Shown piece by piece: positions 1-6,555 of a stretch of DNA of 9,542 bases. Location of the stretch: positions 1 through 9,542 of the forward strand of contig DESI01000064.1 of the NCBI GenBank assembly GCA_002361235.1. The letters are read 5' to 3'. The DNA comes from Porphyromonadaceae bacterium UBA3318. GTDB lineage: Bacteria; Bacteroidota; Bacteroidia; Bacteroidales; Muribaculaceae. The notes under the pieces were generated by a model that saw only the letters and a program-made list of their open reading frames with translations, was not told where the DNA came from and searched no databases. The position numbers and the translations under genes are program-made. Position 1 is the stretch's first letter. Every line of letters begins with the position of its first letter.

Positions 1-8
1 CCTATTTT

Positions 9-21
9 GACACAGCCTCTT
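9..21 (-). terminator. Partial terminator or repeat arm downstream of lpxA
   Basis: Read on the minus strand, this is AAGAGGCTGTGTC followed by CAAAATAGG up to the window edge. It begins 25 nt after the lpxA stop. The same 13 bases occur 3' of the last gene at the other end of the window (9521-9533), again reading away from the gene. I infer the first arm of a terminator-like palindrome, with the second arm outside the window. It could instead be the end of an insertion sequence or other dispersed repeat. No complete hairpin is visible here, so function is uncertain. Confidence 0.35.
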
Positions 22-46
22 TTGGTAGTGAGTGCCGAGAAATCTA

Positions 47-820
47 TCAGATGGCCGAGCGGATTACGCCACGCTGCGAGTTCTCGATGAAGTCGACTAT
101 CTCGTCGCGCAGTGTGCTTTCGGGCAGTTTCTCGCGTATCAGCTTCACGGCGTTGGTGACGTTGAGGTCGCTGAGATAAAGCAGACGGTAGGTGTCTGCG
201 ATAGCCTTGATTTCGTCGTCGGTGAAATTATTGCGGTGCAGTCCGATGGTGTTAAGACCCACGTACGAGATGGGCTCGCGGGCGGCCTTTACGAACGGGG
301 GGATATCCTTGTTGACCAGCGCGCCACCCTGCAGCATGATGTTGCGTCCCAAGTGGCAGAACTGGTGGATCATGCTGCCGCCTCCGATTACGGCTGCGTC
401 GTCTATCTGTACCTCGCCGCCAATCTGGCAGGCATTGGAGATGATCACGCGGTTGCCTACAATACAATCGTGGGCGATATGAACGTATGCCATCAGCAGA
501 CAGTTCTGACCCACCACGGTCTTGCCCTTTGCGGCCGTGCCACGGTTCACCGTGACACACTCGCGCAGCGTGGTGCCGTCGCCTACGAAGGCATTGGTGT
601 ATTCGCCGCGGAACTTCAGGTCCTGGGGAATGGCGGCCACTACTGCGCCGGGAAATATGGTGACGCCGCTGCCGATGCGGGCTCCCGGGAATATCGTCAC
701 GTTGCCGTAGATGTTGCAGTTGTCGCCTATCTCTACGTCGTCATAGATGGTGGTGAAGTCACCTATCCTGACATTGTTGCCTATCTTTGCGTCAGGGCTT
801 ACATTGTACATCGATGCCAT
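47..820 (-). CDS. lpxA: UDP-N-acetylglucosamine 3-O-acyltransferase LpxA
   Basis: LpxA catalyses the first step of lipid A synthesis in the cytoplasm, moving a 3-hydroxyacyl chain from acyl carrier protein to the 3-OH of UDP-GlcNAc. The 257-aa protein is close to the usual size (E. coli 262). Residues 1-170 are hexapeptide repeats of a left-handed beta-helix and the rest is the helical C-terminal cap, ending in the family-typical RGVIR. The motif HIAHDC places the catalytic base at His117 (E. coli His125) with His114 beside it, and IHQFC gives His152 (E. coli His160). Gly165 aligns with E. coli Gly173, the acyl-chain ruler residue, so a long chain (C14 or more) is inferred. The start lies 3 nt after the lpxC-fabZ stop, implying translational coupling; Met4 is an alternative start. 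It is the last gene of the lipid A operon in this window. Confidence 0.96.
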   Translation of the reverse strand: MASMYNVSPDAKIGNNVRIGDFTTIYDDVEIGDNCNIYGNVTIFPGARIGSGVTIFPGAVVAAIPQDLKFRGEYTNAFVGDGTTLRECVTVNRGTAAKGKTVVGQNCLLMAYVHIAHDCIVGNRVIISNACQIGGEVQIDDAAVIGGGSMIHQFCHLGRNIMLQGGALVNKDIPPFVKAAREPISYVGLNTIGLHRNNFTDDEIKAIADTYRLLYLSDLNVTNAVKLIREKLPESTLRDEIVDFIENSQRGVIRSAI

Positions 821-823
821 GGC

Positions 824-2206
824 TTACTTATTCTTTATGATCTGGGCCATGAATTCGGCCTCGCAAACTATTTGTTCTCCTACAAACGCATATCCCTTCA
901 CCATGGCGCAACCGCGACGGATCTCGGTCATCAGCGAAACATGGAGCTTCAGTGTGTCGCCCGGCACCACCTTTTGGCGGAACTTGACGTTGTCAATCTT
1001 AAGGAAATATGTGGAATACTTCTCGGGTTCTTCCAGGAAGTTGAGCACAAGCACTCCGGCAGTCTGGGCCATGGCCTCTACCTGAAGCACTCCGGGCATT
1101 ACCGGCTCCTCGGGGAAATGACCCTGGAAGAAAGGTTCGTTCACCGTCACGTTCTTGATGGCCACGGCATGTTTCTTGTCGATCTCTATGACCTTGTCGA
1201 TCAGCAGGAAGGGGAAACGGTGCGGAATCAGCTTCTTGATGCCGTTAGTATCGATTACAGGGACCTCGTTGGGATTATACAAGGGGGCCTGGATTTCGGT
1301 ATGCTTCACCTCATGGCGCACCATGCGGGTGAATTTGTTGTTGACTGTGTGTCCGGGGCGTATGGCTACCACGCGGCCCTGGATGGGACGGCCTATCAGG
1401 GCCAGGTCGCCTATCACGTCCATCACCTTGTGGCGTGCAGGCTCGTTGTCCCAGGCCAACGGCTTGGGGTTGATGTAACCCAGCGACTCGAGGTGCATGT
1501 GAGGCACCTTTACCACATCGCAGATACCGTCGATGGTGGCCTGGTCCTCCACCTGGTCGTAAATCACGATGGCATTGTCCAGGTCGCCCCCCTTGATCAG
1601 GTTCAGTCCGATCAGGTCCTTTATCTCGCGTACGAACACGAAGGTGCGGGCGCCGGCTATCTCCTGCTTGAAATCGGCCAGATCGTCGAGCACGGCAAAC
1701 TGGTTGGGAAGCACCTGCGAGTTATACTCCACCATGCACTCCACGCTGAATCCCGAATCGGGATAGATGGTCAGCTCCGAGCCGGTGGCCTCGTCCTTGA
1801 ACCGCTTCTTCTCCTTGATGATATAATAATCCTTGTCGGCGTTCTGCTCCTGCAGGCCTACGGATTCGATTGCGTTGACATAAACCATCGCGCTGCCGTC
1901 GAGGATAGGCACTTCGGGGCCGTTTACCTCGATCAGGACATTGTCGATGCCTGCGGCGTACAGAGCCGCCATGGCGTGTTCTATAGTACTTACGGTGACT
2001 CCCTTGCGACCTATCACGGTGCCTCGGGTAGTCTCAACCACATTCTCGGCGACCGCCTCGATCACCGGAGCGTCAGGCAGGTCCACGCGCTTGAACTTAT
2101 AGCCGGTGTTCTCCGGTGCCGGATTGAACGTGGCCTTAAGCTGCAGGCCCGAGTGCAATCCTTTGCCCTCGACGGTGAACGGTGCCTTTAAGGTTAATTG
2201 ATTCAT
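824..2206 (-). CDS. lpxC-fabZ: Fused LpxC deacetylase / FabZ dehydratase
   Basis: A bifunctional 460-aa protein. Residues 1 to about 300 are LpxC, the zinc-dependent UDP-3-O-acyl-GlcNAc deacetylase that commits the cell to lipid A synthesis. The zinc ligands are visible: His77 in IEHAMAAL, and His259 and Asp263 in RHKVMDVIGD. Glu76 is the general base and His286 in PGHTVNN matches E. coli His265. After a linker near 300-322, residues from about 323 to the end are FabZ, the 3-hydroxyacyl-ACP dehydratase of fatty acid elongation. It has LIPHRFPFLLID, then GHFP with catalytic His363 and Glu377 in QVEAMAQTAG. The fusion is well known in Bacteroidota and ties together two enzymes drawing on the same 3-hydroxyacyl pool. 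The start is 44 nt after the lpxD stop in an AT-rich spacer with no promoter motif, so it is read from the lpxD promoter. Confidence 0.96.
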   Translation of the reverse strand: MNQLTLKAPFTVEGKGLHSGLQLKATFNPAPENTGYKFKRVDLPDAPVIEAVAENVVETTRGTVIGRKGVTVSTIEHAMAALYAAGIDNVLIEVNGPEVPILDGSAMVYVNAIESVGLQEQNADKDYYIIKEKKRFKDEATGSELTIYPDSGFSVECMVEYNSQVLPNQFAVLDDLADFKQEIAGARTFVFVREIKDLIGLNLIKGGDLDNAIVIYDQVEDQATIDGICDVVKVPHMHLESLGYINPKPLAWDNEPARHKVMDVIGDLALIGRPIQGRVVAIRPGHTVNNKFTRMVRHEVKHTEIQAPLYNPNEVPVIDTNGIKKLIPHRFPFLLIDKVIEIDKKHAVAIKNVTVNEPFFQGHFPEEPVMPGVLQVEAMAQTAGVLVLNFLEEPEKYSTYFLKIDNVKFRQKVVPGDTLKLHVSLMTEIRRGCAMVKGYAFVGEQIVCEAEFMAQIIKNK

Positions 2207-2250
2207 ATATATATTGCTGTTTATTTTCTTCTGAAGGGGTTATGTGCCGT

Positions 2251-3246
2251 TTATTTTTTCCTGAACAATTCCTGCAGGCGGTTGATGTACACCTGATTCT
2301 TCATGAACTGGCGCACGTCCACCACCGGGCTGCCGAGCACACGCTTGTCGTCGCCTAAGTTGGAATGCAGACCCGACTGTGCGCCGATGCCGTTGCGGCT
2401 TCCCACCTTGATGTGTCCGGCTATGCCCACCTGGCCTCCTACCTGGTTGAAGTCGCCGATCTTGGTCGACCCGGCCACTCCGGCCTGTGCTGCGAACACA
2501 TTCATGCGTCCCACCTCTACGTTATGGCCTATCTGAATCAGGTTGTCCAGCTTGGTACCCTCGCCTATGCGGGTTGCGCCGAATGTGGCGCGGTCCACTG
2601 TGGTGTTGGCGCCGATCTCCACGTCGTCGGCTATCTCCACGATGCCTATCTGCGGTATCTTCTCATAGCTGCCATCGGCGCAGGGAGCGAAGCCGAAACC
2701 ATCGGCTCCGATCACGCATCCGCTGTGCAGGATGCAGCGCTTTCCAATCTTGACGCCCTCGTACAGACGCGCGCCGGCGCGTATCACTGTATTGTCGCCG
2801 ATCTCGCATCCGTCGCCCACGTATGCCTGGGGATAGATCCTGACACCGGCGCCGAGCTTCACGCCCCGGCCGATATATGCGAAAGCGCCCACGTATGCGT
2901 CGGCAGGCACTTCCACGCCCTCGGCTATATGACACGGCTGCTCGATGCCTACAGGAGCGCTTTTCTGCGACTCGAAGGCATTAAGCAGGTCGGCAAGCGA
3001 CTTGTAGGGATCCTTGACGCGTATCAGGGCCGGTACCTCCGCACCTTCGGTGTCGAAATCGTCTGATACAAGCACAGCCGAGGCCTTGGTGCTGTGGATA
3101 AAATGTGCGTACTTCGGATTGGCGATAAACGTGATGTCACCCGGCTTCGCCTCCTCTATCTTGGCAAAACCGCGTATCTCTATGTTCTCGTCACCTTCAA
3201 CGCGTCCCGATATCATGGACGCTATTATCTGTGGCGTTATTTTCAT
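2251..3246 (-). CDS. lpxD: UDP-3-O-acylglucosamine N-acyltransferase LpxD
   Basis: LpxD adds the second 3-hydroxyacyl chain, from acyl-ACP to the 2-amino group of UDP-3-O-acyl-glucosamine, the third step of lipid A synthesis. From Met at 3246 the protein is 331 aa, near the family norm of about 340. Residues 1-100 are the uridine-binding N-terminal domain (MKITPQIIA; PGDITFIANPKY). Residues 105-295 are hexapeptide repeats, and a short C-terminal helix ends in INRLQELFRK. Catalytic His241 in IQIGHNVEVG matches E. coli His239, and His278 in GIAGHIK matches His276. The frame is open to an ATG at 3366, which would add 40 residues unlike the family. I reject that start because a near-consensus promoter (3349-3318) lies downstream of it and MKITPQ is the expected N terminus. 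First gene of the lpxD/lpxC-fabZ/lpxA operon. Confidence 0.95.
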   Translation of the reverse strand: MKITPQIIASMISGRVEGDENIEIRGFAKIEEAKPGDITFIANPKYAHFIHSTKASAVLVSDDFDTEGAEVPALIRVKDPYKSLADLLNAFESQKSAPVGIEQPCHIAEGVEVPADAYVGAFAYIGRGVKLGAGVRIYPQAYVGDGCEIGDNTVIRAGARLYEGVKIGKRCILHSGCVIGADGFGFAPCADGSYEKIPQIGIVEIADDVEIGANTTVDRATFGATRIGEGTKLDNLIQIGHNVEVGRMNVFAAQAGVAGSTKIGDFNQVGGQVGIAGHIKVGSRNGIGAQSGLHSNLGDDKRVLGSPVVDVRQFMKNQVYINRLQELFRKK

Positions 3247-3317
3247 CTGATTACTGTCCTGTTTACCGAACTCTCCGAATCCATTCAGGGAATCCGAAAA
3301 GAGTTCATTTGGAACAG

Positions 3318-3349
3318 CAAAATTAACATTTATTATTGACATACCCAAA
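3318..3349 (-). promoter_or_regulatory. Bacteroidota-type promoter of the lipid A operon
   Basis: On the minus strand, TTTG (3349-3346) is followed after 20 nt by TAATTTTG (3325-3318). Both elements match the Bacteroides primary-sigma consensus TTTG - 19 to 21 nt - TAnnTTTG exactly. Transcription would start near 3311, giving lpxD a leader of about 65 nt. This also decides the lpxD start at 3246. Confidence 0.75.
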
Positions 3350-3389
3350 ATATAGAGGCGAATCATGGTGTAAAATCGTGATTTTTGAG

Positions 3390-3397
3390 TAATTTTG
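3390..3397 (+). promoter_or_regulatory. -7 element next to the glycosyltransferase start
   Basis: TAATTTTG is a perfect TAnnTTTG -7 element. No clear TTTG lies 19-21 nt upstream, so the -33 side is weak. The element ends 4 nt before the ATG at 3402, so transcription would begin at or next to the start codon and the mRNA would be leaderless or nearly so. It lies back to back with the lpxD promoter, about 40 nt away. Confidence 0.45.
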
Positions 3398-3401
3398 CGT
3401 C

Positions 3402-4226
3402 ATGCTGACAGTCTCGATAGTGACATACCGTACGGATTGCGCCGAACTGCGCCGCTGCGTGTCATCCCTGCAGGGATGCGGAGTGGCACGCCTGTATATC
3501 GTCGACAATTACGGCGACGAGAACATACGACAGTTCTGCGCCGAGCATGACGCGGAATACATTCCACTGCCCAACCCCGGTTTCGGAGCGGCACACAACG
3601 AGGCTATCAGGCGCGCCCGGAAGCTCGGTTCGTCCACACATCTGGTGCTCAACAGCGACGTCTGGTTCCAGCCGGAAGAATTGAATAAGATGACGGCCTT
3701 CATGGAAAGTCATCCCGAAGTCGGCGCCATGCATCCGCGCGTGCTCAATCCCGACGGATCGCCGCAATATACCGCCCGTCTGCTTCCTACGCCCTGGGAC
3801 GTGTTCGGACGCAGGTTTCTGCCGGCATCATGGTTCCTGGCGCGCAACGACCGCTATCTGATAAAACACGCTCCGCTTGACGCCGTGCTGGACGTGCCCT
3901 ACTTCCAGGGCAGCTTCATGCTGCTTGACATGGACGCACTGGACCGTGTCGGGATGTTCGACGAGCGATTCTTCATGTATCCCGAGGACATCGACCTGAC
4001 ACGCCGCATCCACGCCGTCAGCCCGACATTGCTGTGGCCTGAAGCCGGCGTGGTGCACGACCACAGGCAGGCATCGTACAGGTCATGGCGCATGTTGCGC
4101 ATACACATCGTGAATATGTGCCGCTACTTCTGCAAATGGGGATGGTGGCGCGACCCGGAACGCCGCCGCATGAACCGCAGGCTTCTGCACGAAATCAATG
4201 AGATAAACCGACGGAATCAGGGCTGA
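3402..4226 (+). CDS. Family 2 glycosyltransferase, rhamnosyltransferase (WbbL)-like
   Basis: A predicted cytoplasmic GT-A glycosyltransferase of 274 aa. It begins directly with the first Rossmann strand, VSIVTY at residues 4-9, and carries IVDN (33-36), NPGFGAAHN (58-66) and the DxD-like nucleotide-sugar/metal motif LNSDV (83-87). QGSFMLLD (169-176) precedes the acceptor-site block FDERFFMYPEDIDLTRR (186-202), with HDH at 219-221. This pattern is typical of WbbL/RfbF-type enzymes that transfer rhamnose or a related deoxysugar to a lipid-linked glycan, but the true donor and acceptor cannot be read from sequence. The C-terminal tail is strongly basic and aromatic (CKWGWWRDPERRR), which may hold it to the membrane. 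It is a lone gene, divergent from lpxD, so a role in LPS core or surface glycan is inferred. The start is fixed by the family N terminus, which leaves no room for a later Met. Confidence 0.88.
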   Translation: MLTVSIVTYRTDCAELRRCVSSLQGCGVARLYIVDNYGDENIRQFCAEHDAEYIPLPNPGFGAAHNEAIRRARKLGSSTHLVLNSDVWFQPEELNKMTAFMESHPEVGAMHPRVLNPDGSPQYTARLLPTPWDVFGRRFLPASWFLARNDRYLIKHAPLDAVLDVPYFQGSFMLLDMDALDRVGMFDERFFMYPEDIDLTRRIHAVSPTLLWPEAGVVHDHRQASYRSWRMLRIHIVNMCRYFCKWGWWRDPERRRMNRRLLHEINEINRRNQG

Positions 4227-4324
4227 GCCTCGCAGCCTGGCCCGGTCAGACGGCTTCCCCCGATTTTTCCCACACATTCTCCGGCATTTCTCTTTAAACT
4301 TTTGTTAAAATTAACCATCTTCTG

Positions 4325-4355
4325 ATTGTCATATCGGTTTTTTTCACTATTTTTG
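4325..4355 (+). promoter_or_regulatory. Promoter of the methylmalonyl-CoA decarboxylase operon
   Basis: ATTG (4325-4328) is followed after 19 nt by TATTTTTG (4348-4355), a full match to TAnnTTTG. Transcription would start near 4361, leaving a leader of about 85 nt before the epimerase gene. The stretch from the glycosyltransferase stop to here contains only AT-rich sequence and no further gene. Confidence 0.6.
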
Positions 4356-4359
4356 CGTA

Positions 4360-4402
4360 CCGATGTAGGTCCCGGCGCGCACTGCGCTGCGTCCCCGGTC
4401 GG
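4360..4402 (+). promoter_or_regulatory. GC-rich, possibly folded 5' leader of the mmd operon
   Basis: The first part of the predicted leader is strikingly GC-rich, while the 40 nt before the ATG are AT-rich. Nested complementarity is visible: CCGA (4360-4363) with TCGG (4399-4402), CCGG (4372-4375) with CCGG (4395-4398), and an inner GCGC-ACT-GCGC hairpin (4377-4387). An 8-nt bulge on the left side weakens the fold. It matches no riboswitch class I recognise; it may simply protect the 5' end of the message. Confidence 0.25.
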
Positions 4403-4445
4403 ATATGAGTGATAATATCAACATATAACCTAAAATACAAAATCA

Positions 4446-4865
4446 ATGGAAATCTCACACATTGAGCACATTGGCATCGCAGTTCCGAATCTGGAAGAGG
4501 CCATCAAGTATTACGAGAACGTTCTTGGCTTGAAATGCTACAAGCAGGAAGTAGTGGAAGATCAGAAGGTAACGACCGCCTTCTTCAAGGCAGGCGACAC
4601 CAAGATAGAGCTGCTTGAGGCCACCAGCCCCGACAGCACCATCGCCAAGTTCATCGAGAAGAACGGTGGCCGCGGCGGCATGCACCATATAGCATTCGCC
4701 ATCGAGGACGGCGTGGCCAACGCGCTGAAGGAATGCGAGGACAAGGGCGTGCGCCTCATCGACAAGGCTCCGCGCAAGGGCGCAGACGGCCTGCAGATAG
4801 CGTTCCTCCACCCCAAGAGCACCGAAGCCGTGCTTACTGAGCTTTGTGAAAATCCCGATAAGTAA
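4446..4865 (+). CDS. mce: Methylmalonyl-CoA epimerase
   Basis: Interconverts (R)- and (S)-methylmalonyl-CoA, linking methylmalonyl-CoA mutase, which makes the R form from succinyl-CoA, to the S-specific decarboxylase encoded downstream. The 139-aa protein is two vicinal-oxygen-chelate (glyoxalase-fold) modules. Metal ligands, by comparison with the Propionibacterium shermanii enzyme (His12, Gln65, His91, Glu141), are His8 in EHIGIAV, Glu55 in TKIELLEA, His81 in GMHHIAF and Glu132 in VLTEL. The Gln-to-Glu change at the second ligand leaves a workable metal site. NGGRGGMHH and the C-terminal HPKS are family signatures. There is no Shine-Dalgarno; the ATG follows an A-rich stretch, as is usual in Bacteroidota. 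First gene of the operon, 72 nt before mmdA. Confidence 0.95.
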   Translation: MEISHIEHIGIAVPNLEEAIKYYENVLGLKCYKQEVVEDQKVTTAFFKAGDTKIELLEATSPDSTIAKFIEKNGGRGGMHHIAFAIEDGVANALKECEDKGVRLIDKAPRKGADGLQIAFLHPKSTEAVLTELCENPDK

Positions 4866-4878
4866 AAAATCATAAATG

Positions 4879-4916
4879 CGAGTTCGGTCAGTAATCAAGA
4901 TTATCAGCCGGACTCG
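4879..4916 (+). promoter_or_regulatory. Stem-loop between mce and mmdA
   Basis: CGAGTTCGG (4879-4887) pairs with CCGGACTCG (4908-4916) over 9 bp with one T-G wobble. A second, weaker pairing, GTAATC with GATTAT, lies inside the loop. No T-run follows, so it is not a typical terminator. It begins 13 nt after the epimerase stop and ends 21 nt before the mmdA ATG. A role in mRNA processing or in setting subunit ratio is inferred. Confidence 0.5.
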
Positions 4917-4937
4917 TAATCTATAACATAGAATATA

Positions 4938-6491
4938 ATGAGCAAACAGGAAGAGAAAATCAGCCAGCTGATTGAGAAACGCGCCGAGTGTCGTCTCGGT
5001 GGCGGTGAAAAAGCCATTGAGAAGCAGCACGCACGCGGCAAATACACCGCACGCGAGCGTATAGCCATGCTGCTGGACGAAGGCAGCTTCGAGGAACTCG
5101 ACATGTTCGTGACACACCGCTGCACCAACTTCGGACAGGACAAGAAGCACATACTCGGCGACGGCGTCGTGACCGGTTTCGGTACAATCGAGGGTCGTCT
5201 GGTATATGTGTTCGCACAGGACTTCACGGTGTTCGGCGGCTCGCTGTCGGAGACCATGTCGCTTAAGATATGCAAGGTGATGGATATGGCCATGAAGATG
5301 GGGGCTCCCGTCATCGGCCTTAACGACTCGGGCGGCGCCCGCATTCAGGAAGGTATCAACGCACTGGCCGGATATTCCGAGATATTCCAGCGCAACATCC
5401 TGGCATCGGGTGTGATTCCCCAGATTTCGGCCATCATGGGTCCGTGCGCCGGCGGCGCAGTCTACAGCCCCGCGCTGACCGACTTCACCATCATGACCAA
5501 AGGCCTGAGCTACATGTTCCTGACCGGTCCGTCGGTTGTCAAGACCGTAACGGGCGAGGACGTGTCGCAGGAGAACCTGGGCGGTGCGTCGGTACACGCC
5601 ACCAAGTCGGGCGTCACGCATTTCGCAGCCGAGAACGAGGAGGAGACCCTGGCGCTGGTACGCAAACTGCTGAGCTATATGCCCCAGAACAACATGGAGG
5701 AGACTCCGCTGGTAGAGTGCAACGACCCGATCGACCGTCTGGAGGACAAGCTGAACGACATCATCCCCGACAGCGTCAAGAAGAGCTACGACATGTACGA
5801 GGTCATCTCCGCCATCGTCGACAACGGCGAGTTCCTGGAGGTTTCCAAGGATTTTGCCAAGAACATCATCATCGGCTTCGCCCGCTTCAACGGACAGGCC
5901 GTGGGCGTAGTGGCCAACCAGCCCAAGGTGCTGGCCGGCGTCCTGGACAGCAACGCCAGCCGCAAGGGCGCACGCTTCGTGCGTTTCTGCGACGCCTTCA
6001 ACATTCCGTTGGTAACGCTGGTTGACGTGCCCGGCTTCCTGCCCGGCACAGGCCAGGAGTATAACGGCGTGATCCTGCACGGCGCCAAGCTGCTGTACGC
6101 TTACGGCGAGGCTACGGTGCCCAAGGTGACCGTGACACTGCGCAAGAGCTACGGCGGCTCGCACATCGTGATGAGCTGCAAGCAGCTGCGCGGCGACATG
6201 AACTATGCATGGCCCAGCGCCGAGATTGCAGTGATGGGTGCCGAGGGCGCAGTAGGCGTACTCTATGCCAAGGAGGCCAAGACCGCCGAGAATCCCGCCG
6301 AGTTCATCAAGGCCAAGGAGGACGAATACCGCGATCTGTTCGCCAACCCCTACCAGGCTGCCAAGTACGGTTACATCGACGATGTGATCGAACCGCGCAA
6401 CACCCGCTTCCGTATCATCAAGGCCCTGAACATGCTGGCTACCAAGAAGCTGACCAATCCGGCCAAGAAACACGGCAATATACCTCTCTAA
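4938..6491 (+). CDS. mmdA: Methylmalonyl-CoA decarboxylase carboxyltransferase (alpha) subunit
   Basis: The soluble carboxyltransferase subunit, which moves the carboxyl group from (S)-methylmalonyl-CoA to biotin on the carrier protein and releases propionyl-CoA. The 517-aa length is normal for the acyl-CoA carboxylase beta / MmdA family. The protein has two crotonase-like halves. The N half has an oxyanion-hole block in NDSGGARIQEG (129-139) and MGPCAGGAVYSP (168-178). The C half has VDVPGFLPGTGQEYNG (362-377) and SYGGSH (404-409). RGDMNYAWPSAEIAVMGAEGAV (418-439) is the conserved propionyl/methylmalonyl-type signature; Asp420 probably matches the acyl-specificity Asp422 of Streptomyces PccB. 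The same fold serves propionyl-CoA carboxylase. The neighbouring OadB and OadG subunits and the lack of a biotin carboxylase favour a decarboxylase. The run from MSKQEEKISQL fits the family start. Confidence 0.95.
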   Translation: MSKQEEKISQLIEKRAECRLGGGEKAIEKQHARGKYTARERIAMLLDEGSFEELDMFVTHRCTNFGQDKKHILGDGVVTGFGTIEGRLVYVFAQDFTVFGGSLSETMSLKICKVMDMAMKMGAPVIGLNDSGGARIQEGINALAGYSEIFQRNILASGVIPQISAIMGPCAGGAVYSPALTDFTIMTKGLSYMFLTGPSVVKTVTGEDVSQENLGGASVHATKSGVTHFAAENEEETLALVRKLLSYMPQNNMEETPLVECNDPIDRLEDKLNDIIPDSVKKSYDMYEVISAIVDNGEFLEVSKDFAKNIIIGFARFNGQAVGVVANQPKVLAGVLDSNASRKGARFVRFCDAFNIPLVTLVDVPGFLPGTGQEYNGVILHGAKLLYAYGEATVPKVTVTLRKSYGGSHIVMSCKQLRGDMNYAWPSAEIAVMGAEGAVGVLYAKEAKTAENPAEFIKAKEDEYRDLFANPYQAAKYGYIDDVIEPRNTRFRIIKALNMLATKKLTNPAKKHGNIPL

Positions 6492-6503
6492 CACTCACGA
6501 CGC

Positions 6504-6533
6504 CGGGCGGCGATGGTTTCGCATCGCCGCCCG
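6504..6533 (+). promoter_or_regulatory. Perfect 12-bp GC-rich stem-loop between mmdA and the OadG-like gene
   Basis: CGGGCGGCGATG (6504-6515) and CATCGCCGCCCG (6522-6533) are perfectly complementary with a 6-nt loop, GTTTCG. The hairpin starts 12 nt after the mmdA stop and ends 22 nt before the next ATG. It is followed by AGCATCATTTATC rather than a T-run, so strong Rho-independent termination is unlikely. Partial attenuation or 3'-end protection of the mce-mmdA message is inferred. Confidence 0.7.
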
Positions 6534-6555
6534 AGCATCATTTATCATTACGTTT

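Noticed and set aside
32..2191. A 719-codon open frame on the plus strand across lpxA and lpxC-fabZ
   Set aside because: It is antisense to two genes with intact active sites, crosses their boundary, and encodes a His/Val/Leu/Gly-rich product with no recognisable family. Codon bias on the opposite strand explains the lack of stops.
2251..3366. Longer lpxD reading from the ATG at 3366 (371 aa)
   Set aside because: The extra 40 residues are unlike LpxD, and the near-consensus promoter at 3349-3318 lies downstream of that ATG, so the transcript would not contain it.
4221..4237. Small hairpin GGCTG-AGCCTCG-CAGCC at the glycosyltransferase stop codon
   Set aside because: Only 5-6 bp, overlaps the stop codon, and the nearest T-run is about 27 nt away; too weak to call a terminator.
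4455..6494. A 679-codon open frame on the minus strand across mce and mmdA
   Set aside because: Also antisense to two clear genes and spanning their spacer; the composition is that of a codon-bias shadow, with no start signal or family motif.
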